Positions 51,555 to 60,852 of a stretch of DNA of 64,000 nucleotides are shown here, one piece after another (position 1 is the first letter of the stretch; each line of letters opens with the position of its first letter). The notes beneath the pieces were generated by a model that searched no databases, was not told the origin of the DNA, and was given only the letters and a program-made list of their open reading frames with translations. The stretch comes from Gammaproteobacteria bacterium (GTDB lineage Bacteria > Pseudomonadota > Gammaproteobacteria > Steroidobacterales > Foliamicaceae): NCBI GenBank assembly GCA_011523505.1, contig WTGP01000033.1, positions 1 through 64,000 of the forward strand. The letters run 5' to 3'. The position numbers were made by a program, and so were the translations under genes.

Positions 51555-52886
51555 TTAGCGGCTGTTCTCCTGTCCGGTGCGGTCGGCGCCGGTGATCATC
51601 GGCATGTACCGGTCGCGCAATAGAGTCTGCCGCGTTTCCAGAGGAACTTCTTGTCCATCCACGATCACGGTCAGGGGCCGGGTTGTCATTTCGAACGGGT
51701 CGCCGCTCCATATGACCAGATTGGCGCCCTTGCCCGCTTCGAGGCTGCCGATGTGTTCCTCGATGCCCCAGATTCTCGCGGCTCCCACGGTCAGGGCCTC
51801 CAGGGCCGCTTGCCATGGCAATCCGTTGGCGATACCGATACCGGCCGCCTGGCGCAACTCCTGGCCGGCGTTGTGACTCATCTGAAATTCCCAGGCATGG
51901 AGCGCGAGCGGTACGCCGGCCCGGTGCAGTATGGCGGCCGCGTCCAGGCGTGCTCCGATGTTATCGAAGCGGCGCGGCAGGTTGGCCATGGGATCCAGGA
52001 TGACGGGAATGTTGTGTTCCGCGAGCAATTCCGCGGCCCGCCATGCTTCATCCGCCTGGTAAAGGATGACCTGGATGCCGAAATCCCGGGCCAGCGCCAC
52101 TGCCTGGCGAATATCCGATTCCCGCTGAGTGCGGAGGACCAGGGGCATGGAACCCTCCGCAACGGGACGCAGTGCGTTCAGGTCGGCCCGCCGCAGCACG
52201 GCTTCAAGTTCCGATCCCGAAACATCGGCCCCGCTATCCGGCCTGCCGGCCTGGCCGAGAGCAAGGCGTAGCGCGGTCCAGCGCGAGCTTCGCGACTGCC
52301 CGGATTGGGAGGCTGACGGCCCGTCTATGCCGGCGAACATGGCAATGTCCGACTGAACCAGTAGATCGTCCCCGTCGCCGGTGCTGATGAGTGCGCCTGT
52401 TCCCGCAAACGGAGTTTGAGCGGAGGCGCCGGGCACTATGACGGCGTGGGTCACGCCGTCGGCGCGGGCTACGGGAATAAGGACGGAATTGAAGTTAAGG
52501 CCGTAACGGATGTCGAACGACGCCCCGAGCATGTCCGATGACGCCGAGCGATCGTCGGTGTCCAGCGACGAACTTACTTCCACCAGTCCGAGATGGGTTG
52601 CCGAGGCGATCAGTCCCGGAGTTACGGTATTGCCGTGGGCGTCGATGATCCGGGCGCCATCCGGCACGTCGATGTCCGACCCGACAGCAGCGACTCTCGC
52701 GTCCTTGAGAAGGATTATCGCGTTCCCGATACGGCCCGCCGCGGTCATGGTATGCGCATCGGCGTTGATGATCGCCGTTACAGTGGAACCGGATTGCCCG
52801 ATTCCCGTGCCGGCGCCGTCCGGCGCAGGCGCACAGGACCATAGAACAGTAAGAAGCAACAGCGGGACGGGGGATACGGATTTCAA
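51555..52886 (-). CDS. amidohydrolase-like lipoprotein with degenerate metal motif
   Basis: A 443-residue protein. TTG 52886 is chosen because it overlaps the upstream stop (TTGA) and has AGGAG 9 bases before it; translation then opens with a signal ending in a possible lipobox Cys18 (VLWSC). The amidohydrolase scaffold is present (TPGLIASATHLGLVEVSSSLD and IGSLEAGKGANLVIWSGDPFE), but the metal-binding His-x-His that follows TPGLI is Ala-Thr-His here, so the first ligand is missing. It may be a catalytically altered or partner subunit of the neighbouring intact amidohydrolase. Confidence 0.88.
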   Translation of the reverse strand: MKSVSPVPLLLLTVLWSCAPAPDGAGTGIGQSGSTVTAIINADAHTMTAAGRIGNAIILLKDARVAAVGSDIDVPDGARIIDAHGNTVTPGLIASATHLGLVEVSSSLDTDDRSASSDMLGASFDIRYGLNFNSVLIPVARADGVTHAVIVPGASAQTPFAGTGALISTGDGDDLLVQSDIAMFAGIDGPSASQSGQSRSSRWTALRLALGQAGRPDSGADVSGSELEAVLRRADLNALRPVAEGSMPLVLRTQRESDIRQAVALARDFGIQVILYQADEAWRAAELLAEHNIPVILDPMANLPRRFDNIGARLDAAAILHRAGVPLALHAWEFQMSHNAGQELRQAAGIGIANGLPWQAALEALTVGAARIWGIEEHIGSLEAGKGANLVIWSGDPFEMTTRPLTVIVDGQEVPLETRQTLLRDRYMPMITGADRTGQENSR

Positions 52887-54280
52887 GGCCTGGGCTCCTG
52901 CGCCGGCTGCCCGAGAATGAAATCCGAGACATGTTGATCTGCCGGGCCGGACCGGTCGTAGATCAGGGCACCGTCGATGAAGACGAGGTCCGCCCGGGTG
53001 TACACGCTGAACGGATCGCCCGACCACAGCACAACGTCGGCGTTCTTGCCGGGCTCCAGCGAGCCGATCCGGTCATCCAGACCAAGTATCTGTGCAGGGT
53101 TGAGGGTGATCCATTGGATCGCCACCCTGCGGGGTATGTCCAGCCCCGCATGCTGTCCGGCGGCCATCGCCTTGGCGGCTTCGAGATTCAGCCGCTGCCC
53201 GGTAATGGCGGAGTCGGAGTGCAGGGTGACGCATGCACCGTACTTCTCAAGCATGGCTGCGTTTTCCCGGATCGCGTCGAACACTTCCATCTTGAATCCC
53301 CACCAGTTGGCGAACACTACGCTGCAGACATCGCGTTCGACTAGCAGATCGGGGATCTTGTAGGCCTCCGAGGCGTGATGAAAGGCCGTGACCGGCAGGC
53401 CGTAATGGCTTGCGACATCCAGTACGATCGCCATGTCGTCGGCGCGGTAGCAGTGGATATGGACCCGAACTTCCCCTTCCAGCGCTGCGGCCACGGCGGC
53501 CAGTTTCGGATCGTGCGGTGGCTCGCCATTCTCGCCCCGCCGGGAACGCTTGAGCTTTTCCAGGTAGTCCGTGGCGTCATCGAGTACCTGCTGGTACCCT
53601 GCGACGATGCCCATTCGGGTTCTCGGCGCCCTGCCCAGTTCGCTGTAGTTGTACTTCGGATTTTCGCCGCAAGCCATTTTCATTCCCGGTGGCGCGCCCG
53701 GAAACTTCATTGCCTGAGGGGTACGTGCCGGCACGTTCTTCAGGACCACCGAGTAGCCGCCGAATAGGTTGACCGAACCCGGGAGCACCTGAATCGTGGT
53801 GACTCCTCCGGCAAGCGCGGCGGCAAACCCGGGGTCCTGGGTCCTTATGGTCGTCTCCACGTAGAGATGCGGGGCGGCCGGATCGCCGATCTCGTTGACG
53901 TCCCAGGCCGAGAGCTCAACCGGCGTGTAGGGCATGGATCCGGAGCCCAGGTGGGAGTGCGGATCCACGATTCCCGGAGTGATCCAACGGCCCTCGGCAT
54001 CGATTGTTCGAACGCCCGTTGGAGCGTCGATGTCCTCTCCAAGCGCCGCAATCAGGCCACCGCGTATCAGCAACGAGGCGCGCTCGTGCCGGTTCCCGGC
54101 ACCGTCCAGAACGGTCGCATTGATAAGCAGGGTATCCGTAGGCGCCGCGGGACGGTAGGTACTGGGGAATGGGTTGCCTGTCGGCTGGGCGTGCGGCAAT
54201 GCGGGGAACCCGATGCACGCCAGGACGACGCCGCAAGCCAAGAGCGTACGCGCACAATGACTGGAGCGATCACCCAACAT
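52883..54280 (-). CDS. exported amidohydrolase
   Basis: A 465-residue periplasmic metal-dependent hydrolase of the imidazolonepropionase-like group. A signal peptide ends ALPHAQ; the metal motif HxH is intact in TPGIVDPHSHLGSG, with HIHCY and TAFHHASEAY supplying further His ligands and ITGQRLNLEAAKAM and IGSLEPGKNADVVLWSGDPFS near the end. Start GTG/ATG region at 54280 gives MLGDRSSHC. It overlaps the next gene by 4 bases. The TonB receptor gene lies 47 bases upstream. Confidence 0.9.
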   Translation of the reverse strand: MLGDRSSHCARTLLACGVVLACIGFPALPHAQPTGNPFPSTYRPAAPTDTLLINATVLDGAGNRHERASLLIRGGLIAALGEDIDAPTGVRTIDAEGRWITPGIVDPHSHLGSGSMPYTPVELSAWDVNEIGDPAAPHLYVETTIRTQDPGFAAALAGGVTTIQVLPGSVNLFGGYSVVLKNVPARTPQAMKFPGAPPGMKMACGENPKYNYSELGRAPRTRMGIVAGYQQVLDDATDYLEKLKRSRRGENGEPPHDPKLAAVAAALEGEVRVHIHCYRADDMAIVLDVASHYGLPVTAFHHASEAYKIPDLLVERDVCSVVFANWWGFKMEVFDAIRENAAMLEKYGACVTLHSDSAITGQRLNLEAAKAMAAGQHAGLDIPRRVAIQWITLNPAQILGLDDRIGSLEPGKNADVVLWSGDPFSVYTRADLVFIDGALIYDRSGPADQHVSDFILGQPAQEPRP

Positions 54281-54327
54281 GGTTGACCGCTAGTGTAGTG
54301 TCCTGCCGAACCTGACGCTACAACACA

Positions 54328-56562
54328 CTAGAAATCGACGGACGCCGTAATGCTCAGGGTCCTGGGAATGCCCAGCACCAGGTAGTTTGAGCCGGGGAAG
54401 CCGCCCACCGACACCCATTCGTCCTGGTCCGTCACGTTGTCCAGCCGCGCGCGCAGAGTCACTGACCGGCCGCCCGCTTCAAACGTGTAGCGTGCGCCTA
54501 TATCGAAGCGAGTCCAAGAAGGCACGGTGATCGTATTGCCGGCATCGGCCCACTGCGAGTCCGTGTGAATGGCTCGCGCGTCCACAACCAGGTTCGCGAT
54601 TGTCGGGACGTCCCATTCGAGGTTCAGATTGACCTGCAATTCCGGCGTGCCCACGGCGTCGTTGCCGTCAAGCGAGGCGTTCGCATTGCGGACCAGCTCC
54701 GCCCCAAGGAAGGTCACACCGCCCAGCAGCCGTATGGACTCCAGGGGTTGACCGAACACGCTGATCTCAACGCCGCGATTACGCTGCTCGCCCACGACCG
54801 AGAAGACATTGTTCTCGACGAAGGCCGAAGGGCGAGACAGGGTGAAGACGCTGGCCGTGCCTCCGAAATCGCCGCCGTCGTATTTCACGCCCGCTTCCAG
54901 TTGCTCCAACTGGTAGGGTTCGAACACTTCGCCCGCGTTGACAACCGGACTACCACCGCTGGTGGCCGGCGCGACTTCGCCGGGAACCAGTCCCTCGATG
55001 TAGTTGGCATAAATCGAAATCGTATCGCCGCGCTTTACGACGATACCGGCCATGGGTGTAAGCCGTCCTTCATCGTAGCTGGAAAGCTCCGCGCCCGAAT
55101 TGAAATCGAAAGATAGATTCTCGATATTCTGGTGGCGTGCGCCGACAGTGACCAGTACTTGGTCATCCATCAAGGACAGCATGTCGGCGATGGCAATGCT
55201 GTCCGTATTGGTTTCGAAGGTCTTGTGCGGCGCAGTGAGCACACCGCCTACAAACCAGTCCGCTGCCGGCGGCATTACGTCGGTAGGTTGGTAGAGGTTA
55301 CTGGCAAATCCGGCAAAAAAGTTCGAGAAGCCGTACGCATTCTTGGATTCGATCGAAAAATTCGATGCCGACACCGTCAGGCGATGCCCCACTTCCCCGG
55401 TTGTGAAATCAGCCCGGAAGCCGATCTCCGCGGAAAGAATGTCGTCCTCCCGGGCGTTGTCGAACCGGTAGGCGGAGGTGTTGCCGTCGGGTGTTGCGTT
55501 GGGATTGCTAAGGACATTGGCCTCTTCGCCGTTGCGCCCGCCCACCGCCAGCCAGACGGCCGTGTTGTCGGTCAGGTCGTACTCTCCGCGTACCACGCCG
55601 AAAAACTGTCGCTCGTCGGTATAGGTCCAGGGCTGCGCGAAATTGTCCTTCGCATCGGGAGGTTCGGGAATGCCGCCGAAGGGCGTTACGCTCGGTCTCG
55701 GAGCGTCGATAACGTGGTCCTGAAAGCCGATGTCCGCCGCCAGTCTCAACTGATCGCCCTCGTAATCGAGTCCGACGGAGATCGCCGTCAGATCTCGATC
55801 CTGGCCTGCCACGGAGGTTTCGCCATTACGCGAGGCCAGATTTACCCGAATTCCGGTCCTTGATTCCGGCCCGATCCTGCGGCCGAAGTCCAGCGCCCCA
55901 TAGCCGTGCCCGTCGTTCTCGAAACCGAGGGTCAACCGAGTCAACGGCTCGTCGGGCGCGCGCTTGGGAACGAGGTTGACAATGCCGCCGAGACTGCTGC
56001 CGCCCGGAGCTGCTCCGTTGAGGAAAGCGCTTGCTCCACGGAACAACTCGACCCGCTCCAGGAACTCCGTTGCGACGTACTGACGCGGAAGTATTCCGTA
56101 TATCCCGTTGTAGGTCATGTCGTCGGAGAAGGCTGGGAAACCACGGATGATGAACACCTCCTGGAAATTGCCGAAACCGCGCGCCGCTCGCACGACCGGG
56201 TCATTGAGCAGTACGTCGGCGACTCCCCTCGCTTGTTGATCCAGTATGAACTCCGCTGTGTAGCTGGTGCCCGCAAAAGGGGTATCCATCATGTCGAGAT
56301 TGCCGAAAATCCCGACGCGGCCGCCGCGCGCTACCTGACCGCCGGCATATGCGCCGGACAGGGAGACCTGCGATCCCTCGGCGACCACAACGATCTCCTC
56401 GACCTCCTGATCTTCCTCGGCATCCTGTGCGCCGGTGACGTCAGGGACACCCACCAGTAGTAAGGCCGCAAGCAGCGAAAAGAAAATGCTGAACGCGCCT
56501 CGGCCCTTTCTTCCGATTGCGCCGGACGCGGTATATGGGTACGAAATATCTGTCATGGACAT
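54328..56562 (-). CDS. TonB-dependent receptor (3), siderophore-receptor type
   Basis: A 744-residue outer-membrane receptor. ATG 56562 has GGAGG 6 bases upstream. The signal region ends TGAQD, the TonB box region is VEEIVVVAEGS, and the plug shows EVFIIRGFPAFSDDMTYNGIYGILPRQYVATEFLERVELFRGASAFLNGAAPGGSSLGGIVNLV, typical of ferric-siderophore receptors. The barrel ends ITASVDF. It heads a five-gene minus-strand operon with three amidohydrolases, suggesting that the imported compound is then hydrolysed in the periplasm. Confidence 0.92.
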   Translation of the reverse strand: MSMTDISYPYTASGAIGRKGRGAFSIFFSLLAALLLVGVPDVTGAQDAEEDQEVEEIVVVAEGSQVSLSGAYAGGQVARGGRVGIFGNLDMMDTPFAGTSYTAEFILDQQARGVADVLLNDPVVRAARGFGNFQEVFIIRGFPAFSDDMTYNGIYGILPRQYVATEFLERVELFRGASAFLNGAAPGGSSLGGIVNLVPKRAPDEPLTRLTLGFENDGHGYGALDFGRRIGPESRTGIRVNLASRNGETSVAGQDRDLTAISVGLDYEGDQLRLAADIGFQDHVIDAPRPSVTPFGGIPEPPDAKDNFAQPWTYTDERQFFGVVRGEYDLTDNTAVWLAVGGRNGEEANVLSNPNATPDGNTSAYRFDNAREDDILSAEIGFRADFTTGEVGHRLTVSASNFSIESKNAYGFSNFFAGFASNLYQPTDVMPPAADWFVGGVLTAPHKTFETNTDSIAIADMLSLMDDQVLVTVGARHQNIENLSFDFNSGAELSSYDEGRLTPMAGIVVKRGDTISIYANYIEGLVPGEVAPATSGGSPVVNAGEVFEPYQLEQLEAGVKYDGGDFGGTASVFTLSRPSAFVENNVFSVVGEQRNRGVEISVFGQPLESIRLLGGVTFLGAELVRNANASLDGNDAVGTPELQVNLNLEWDVPTIANLVVDARAIHTDSQWADAGNTITVPSWTRFDIGARYTFEAGGRSVTLRARLDNVTDQDEWVSVGGFPGSNYLVLGIPRTLSITASVDF

Positions 56563-56894
56563 GACCTGCCTCCGCTCTCAAGTTGAACGATCGGGTCTTC
56601 CCTGCCGGGCGGCATGCGTAACGCCTCTTGTTTCGGTACCGCTCCCGCGTGTTGGTATTCGGAACACCTTGTTCCGTATGCGGTCATTCGGACATTCCGG
56701 AACCGGAACATGATTGTGAACGGCAAACGGCCGATGAAAATCCTTTTCCGCCCAATATCAGAGTCTAGGCAATGCGGCCGGCCCGTGCATTAGATGAAAG
56801 GCCGGTTTATATCGAATTCAGGCCAGCCTGGAAATGCAGCAGTACCCGTTGTGCTCAGGCACGCTTTCTCTCTCCCGGCGTTGGGGAAGTCGGG
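56563..56894. other. 332-base intergenic region upstream of TonB receptor 3
   Basis: No gene is supported. The receptor-proximal two thirds (minus strand) hold the repeated CGGAAC/GTTCCG motifs annotated separately and probably the promoter. The rest, toward 56894, is the 3' flank of the MFS gene and shows no clear structure. Confidence 0.6.
56660..56710. promoter_or_regulatory. candidate operator cluster of TonB receptor 3 operon
   Basis: CGGAACA-CCT-TGTTCCG (56660-56676) is a perfect 7-base palindrome, and TTCCGGAA (56695-56702) with another CGGAACA (56704-56710) follows 44 bases on, about four helical turns. They lie 98-148 bases upstream of the receptor start. A dimeric regulator with the half-site CGGAACA is a plausible reader; its identity is unknown. 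Confidence 0.45.
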
Positions 56895-58085
56895 CTAGGC
56901 GCCGGCCCGGCGCACGGCGCGCCTGAGGCTGCCCGCGCGGATGGCCACGCAGCCCAGCGTCAGCACGGAGAAGGCCAGCACGCAATAGACCATGGGGTAG
57001 GCCGAGTCGGTAAGGACCGATCCCACGAGCTGCATACCCAGGGCGCCGAATGCGTGCTGCAGCGCCGCGGTGATCGCGGAAGCGGTGCCGGCGTGCCGGC
57101 CGGCGCTGGTCAGCGAACCGGCCTGCGAATTGGGCATGAAGACGCCGGAGCCGAACGCCCATGGCGCCATGCCGATGAACAGTACGGTCAGGCTGGCGCC
57201 GAAGACATAAAGCAATGCGAGCAGCAGGAAGGTCGTGACGGTGGTGATCGTCATGCCCAGCATCATCGAGCCGTTCACGCCCAGCCGCGGCCCGAGCCAG
57301 ATGGAACTCATCGTGCCCAGGAAGTAGAAGGAGCTGAGCGCCATGGTCCAGACGCCGTAGGTGGAGGCGCTGTGTCCGAGCATCGTCTCTATGACGTGCG
57401 GCGCCCCGGCGCCGAAGCAGTAGTAGGCGCCCACAATCATGCCGGTGGCGAAGGAGTAGCGTAGAAAACGGGGGTTCGTGAGCAGGGTGCGGAAGGCCCG
57501 CCTGCCCCCGCCCGGGCGTGCTCCGTGCGTTTCCTCGATCCGCCAGAACAGGCCGATCAGCAGGATGAAGAAGACGGTCAGGAACACGAAAATACTCCGC
57601 CAGCCCAGGGTGTCGGTCATGTAGCCGCTCAGGGCCGGCGCCACCATGGGCCCGATCATCATCGCCATGGTGAGGATGGCCAGCATGCGGGGCAGCCGTT
57701 TCTGGCCGAAGGCGTCCTTCAGCATGACCCGCGCCAGCGTGAGGCAGCCGGCCGCGCCCAGGCCCTGCATGCAGCGGCCGGCTATCAGGGTTTCGATGTT
57801 GGGGGCAAACATGCAGACCACGCTCCCCGCCCCCATCAACAGCAGGGCGGCCAGCAGCGGCGGACGCCGCCCGAAGCGATCGGCCAGCGGTCCGTAGATC
57901 AGCACCCCCGGGGCGATCAGGAAGGTGGCCAGGGAAGTCGTGACCTGAACCATGGCGCGGGAAACCCCGAACTCGATTTCGAGCACCGGAAGGGCCGGGA
58001 ACAGAATGGTCAGCGACATGGGCCCGCTCATCGTGATGAGCGCCAGCACGAAGACCAGCATGCGTTCGGATCGCGTCAGCAGCAT
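56895..58085 (-). CDS. MFS exporter, Bcr/CflA-like
   Basis: A 396-residue 12-helix drug-efflux-type transporter. The motif between helices 2 and 3 is GPLADRFGRRPPLL and the antiporter motif appears near GRCMQGLGAAGCLTLARVM. The protein begins with a short cytoplasmic stretch (MLLTRSERM). It follows prs on the same strand with 48 bases between; the operon link is weak. Substrate unknown, family members export hydrophobic antibiotics such as bicyclomycin or chloramphenicol. Confidence 0.9.
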   Translation of the reverse strand: MLLTRSERMLVFVLALITMSGPMSLTILFPALPVLEIEFGVSRAMVQVTTSLATFLIAPGVLIYGPLADRFGRRPPLLAALLLMGAGSVVCMFAPNIETLIAGRCMQGLGAAGCLTLARVMLKDAFGQKRLPRMLAILTMAMMIGPMVAPALSGYMTDTLGWRSIFVFLTVFFILLIGLFWRIEETHGARPGGGRRAFRTLLTNPRFLRYSFATGMIVGAYYCFGAGAPHVIETMLGHSASTYGVWTMALSSFYFLGTMSSIWLGPRLGVNGSMMLGMTITTVTTFLLLALLYVFGASLTVLFIGMAPWAFGSGVFMPNSQAGSLTSAGRHAGTASAITAALQHAFGALGMQLVGSVLTDSAYPMVYCVLAFSVLTLGCVAIRAGSLRRAVRRAGA

Positions 58086-58133
58086 GCGCGTAAGCCGGCG
58101 TTCGACCAGCGGCCGTGGACCGGTCGAGTGGGC

Positions 58134-59105
58134 CTAGTCCAGGTACAAGGAACTGACCGATTCATCCAGGCTGATTCTGCGCATGGTTTCGGCCAGTAAT
58201 TCCGCGACGCTGAGCTGGCGTATCTTGCCGGAGGCGGCGGCTTCCCCGGATAGCGGGATGGTGTCGGTAACGACGAGTTCGGTCAGGTCCGAACCGTTGA
58301 TCCGCTCCAGCGCCTTTCCGCTGAGGACCGGGTGGGTGATGTAGGCGACCACTTCCTTCGCCCCTTCGTCCAGCAGGCTGCCGGCCGCCTGACAGAGGGT
58401 GCCGGCGGTATCGATCATGTCGTCGATCAGCACGCACACCTTGTCCTTAACCTCGCCGATGATGTTCATGGCTTCGGCCACGTTGGGCTTGGGCCTGCGC
58501 TTGTCGATGATGGCCAGGTCGGTGTTGTCCAGCCGGCGCGCCAGCGCCCGCGCGCGCACCACGCCGCCGACGTCCGGGGACACCACGACCACGTCCTCCT
58601 CAAGCCGCTTCCAGGCGTCGGCCAGCAGCACCGGGGAGGCGTAGACGTTGTCCACCGCGATGGAAAAGAAGCCCTGGATCTGGTCCGCGTGCAGGTCCAC
58701 CGTCACCAGGTGGTCGATGCCGGCGGCGCAGACCATTTCGGCGACCGCCTTTGCCGAGATCGGCGCCCGCGTGGCCCTGGAGCGGCGGTCCTGCCGGGAA
58801 TAGCCGAAGTACGGCACGACGGCCGTGATCCTGTAGGCGGACGCGCGCCGGCAGGCGTCCGCGAGCAGGATCAGCTCCATCAGGTTGTCGTTGACCGGCG
58901 GACAGGTGGACTGCACGATAAAGACGTCCCGCCCACGGATGTTGTCCAGCACCTCCACGCTGATCTCGCCGTCGCTGAAGCGCTGAACCTGCGCCCGGCC
59001 AAGGCGCACCCCCAGCGCCCGTGCGATGGCGCCCGCCAGCGAGGGCGTGGCGTTGCCGGAAAGTATCGTGATTCGTGGAAGCTCTACGCTACGTTGTTCC
59101 GCCAT
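58134..59105 (-). CDS. prs: ribose-phosphate pyrophosphokinase
   Basis: Makes PRPP from ribose 5-phosphate and ATP, feeding nucleotide, His and Trp synthesis. At 323 residues it has [20 protein letters not shown], the flexible ATP region [22 protein letters not shown] and the PRPP-binding [19 protein letters not shown]. tRNA-Gln lies 30 bases upstream, as in many gammaproteobacteria (tRNA-Gln-prs); the usual downstream rplY and pth are absent, and an MFS gene follows. Confidence 0.96.
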   Translation of the reverse strand: MAEQRSVELPRITILSGNATPSLAGAIARALGVRLGRAQVQRFSDGEISVEVLDNIRGRDVFIVQSTCPPVNDNLMELILLADACRRASAYRITAVVPYFGYSRQDRRSRATRAPISAKAVAEMVCAAGIDHLVTVDLHADQIQGFFSIAVDNVYASPVLLADAWKRLEEDVVVVSPDVGGVVRARALARRLDNTDLAIIDKRRPKPNVAEAMNIIGEVKDKVCVLIDDMIDTAGTLCQAAGSLLDEGAKEVVAYITHPVLSGKALERINGSDLTELVVTDTIPLSGEAAASGKIRQLSVAELLAETMRRISLDESVSSLYLD

Positions 59106-59134
59106 GAAGAATCTCGCGGTGACTGACCCCGGGT

Positions 59135-59209
59135 TGGCTGGGGCGGCAGGATTCGAACCTGCGATTCACGGGATCAAAACCCGTTGCCTTACCACTTGGC
59201 TACGCCCCA
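59135..59209 (-). tRNA. tRNA-Gln(TTG)
   Basis: On the minus strand a complete cloverleaf reads from TGGGGCG (59209) to CGCCCCA, discriminator G and an encoded CCA (59135-59137). The T arm is GGTTCGAATCC and the anticodon loop TTTTGAT gives anticodon TTG at 59175-59177 (glutamine, CAA codons). It precedes prs by 30 bases. Confidence 0.96.
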
Positions 59210-59302
59210 ATGCGCCAGGACATTTATTGTCTTGCCGCCCGCCCGCGGCTGTCAATGCGCCCCCTGTGATAAATTCACGGCGCGCGGGAGGCAAGCAGCC
59301 TG

Positions 59303-59875
59303 ATGATTGGAATTGGCGCTGGACAAACATGGCGAGCCTGCGCCGGGCTGGCCCTGCTCGCAAGCCTGATACTGGCCGTTCCCGCGCGGACCCAGGTCAC
59401 GGAGGACGCATACCGCGACTATTTCCTCTACGGCCGGTTCGGCGAAGTCTGCACGATGTGCGAAGTCGTCGTCCTGTGTCAGGCGGGCGAGAGTCTCCCG
59501 CGGGAAGACCTCGTGCCGCCCGAGGGAGATTTCACGCTGTATCACTTGCAGAAGCGCACCTTCTGGTCGCAGATGTCAACCATCTGGGAGTGGTTTATCT
59601 CCAATGTCTCGCAGGATGCACTCGCGGCCCGCGGGCATACCCGGCCGGTGCATGTGTATCGCGTAACGGGAGGATCGTGGTCCCCCAGGGAGATTGTCGA
59701 GGCCCGGCTGGTGCTCGATCCCGGCGTGCTTGAGTTCGGCGATCGCAACATCGACCGCGTTACCCGCGCCTGGACCGGCGCGGATACGGATGCCGGTCCC
59801 GGATTTTGCTCGCGCCTGCCCCTGTGGGATGCGCTGGAAAGTATCGAGGCCAACGCGCCGGAGGCCGAGCGGTGA
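59303..59875 (+). CDS. exported hypothetical protein with CxxC-type motif
   Basis: A 190-residue exported protein. The signal peptide (about residues 10-30, LALLASLILAVPARTQ) is followed by a small domain with EVCTMCEVVVLCQAG and the beta-rich TRPVHVYRVTGGSW segment. I do not recognise the family. It is coupled to the DoxX-like gene by a GTGA overlap, so the two probably act together. Confidence 0.7.
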   Translation: MIGIGAGQTWRACAGLALLASLILAVPARTQVTEDAYRDYFLYGRFGEVCTMCEVVVLCQAGESLPREDLVPPEGDFTLYHLQKRTFWSQMSTIWEWFISNVSQDALAARGHTRPVHVYRVTGGSWSPREIVEARLVLDPGVLEFGDRNIDRVTRAWTGADTDAGPGFCSRLPLWDALESIEANAPEAER

Positions 59876-60390
59876 AACTGGCCGCCCGCGAGTTCCGGCA
59901 GGTCTGGAAGTGGAAGTGGATCAAGGCCTACCCGTTCCGGTTCGGCGGCATCCTGGTCCATCTGCTGATGCGAACCCTGTTTGCCCTGTTCTGGCTGTTT
60001 GCGGGCATCAACAAGGTCGAGAACGACTGGATGACCAGCGATTACTTAAGGGAGGTCTTTCTGGAGCGTCTGACGGAAATGCCGCCCGACGCGTTCGCGT
60101 CCCTGTTTCTGCAGAATTTCGCCATCCCGCTGTACGTCCTGGTGGCGTGGGTGATTACCCTCGGCGAGCTCTATTCGGCCATCGGGCTGCTGCTCGGAGT
60201 GACAACGCGCATCGCCGCGGGCGTGAGCCTCTTCATCCTTTGCGGCTTTGCGGTGGGCGGATACTACGACGCGTCGCTGATTCCGTTCTTCATTCTGGTC
60301 GCCATCTTCCTCTGGTGGCCGTCCGGCCTGTGGCTCGGAATCGACCGCCCGCTCGCGAAGCGTTATCCCGGCAGCCGCTGGTTCCGTTAG
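59872..60390 (+). CDS. DoxX-like membrane protein
   Basis: A 172-residue inner-membrane protein with four helices, from GTG 59872, which overlaps the upstream stop (GTGA). The DoxX-like pattern is ALFWLFAGINKVEN at the first helix, then YVLVAWVITLGELYSAIGLLLGVTTRIAAGVSL and a final WWPSGLWLGIDRPLA. Family members are thought to take part in redox or thiosulfate-linked membrane processes; the exact role is unknown. A tRNA-Phe gene follows convergently. Confidence 0.8.
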   Translation: MKLAAREFRQVWKWKWIKAYPFRFGGILVHLLMRTLFALFWLFAGINKVENDWMTSDYLREVFLERLTEMPPDAFASLFLQNFAIPLYVLVAWVITLGELYSAIGLLLGVTTRIAAGVSLFILCGFAVGGYYDASLIPFFILVAIFLWWPSGLWLGIDRPLAKRYPGSRWFR

Positions 60391-60402
60391 GGAAGAAGGA
60401 TG

Positions 60403-60478
<76 letters not shown>

Positions 60479-60546
60479 TCGGGAAAGTGCGCGGATTATA
60501 GCGTCGCGCCAGCTATAGCGAGTGTCTCGCGTGCGGCGTTGCGGGG

Positions 60547-60819
60547 TTATTCCGAGGGTGGCCGATACCCTTCCGGTTTGCTGGAACCGCCGCCGAAGAA
60601 AAACGCTTCCATCTGCTCCTCCAGGAACTTGCGCGCGGCGGGCTCGATCGGAGTGAGGCGGTACTCGTTGATCAGCATGGTCTGGTGCGAAAGCCACTGC
60701 CGCCAGGCCTGTTGCGAGACGTTCTCGAAGATGCGCTGCCCCAGCTCTCCCGGGTAGGGCGGACGCGGCAATCCTTCGGCTTCCATGCCGAGGAGCACGC
60801 ACTGTACGGTTCGGGTCAT
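60547..60819 (-). CDS. yggX: probable Fe2+-trafficking / oxidative-damage protection protein
   Basis: A 90-residue cytoplasmic protein of the YggX family, which limits Fe-S cluster damage. It has the conserved [38 protein letters not shown] with the single Cys at residue 7, and [28 protein letters not shown]. It is 33 bases after mutY, the usual mutY-yggX pair. Confidence 0.95.
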   Translation of the reverse strand: MTRTVQCVLLGMEAEGLPRPPYPGELGQRIFENVSQQAWRQWLSHQTMLINEYRLTPIEPAARKFLEEQMEAFFFGGGSSKPEGYRPPSE

Positions 60820-60852
60820 CGAGGGGGATTGTGCAAAAGGCGCGGGGGCGCG

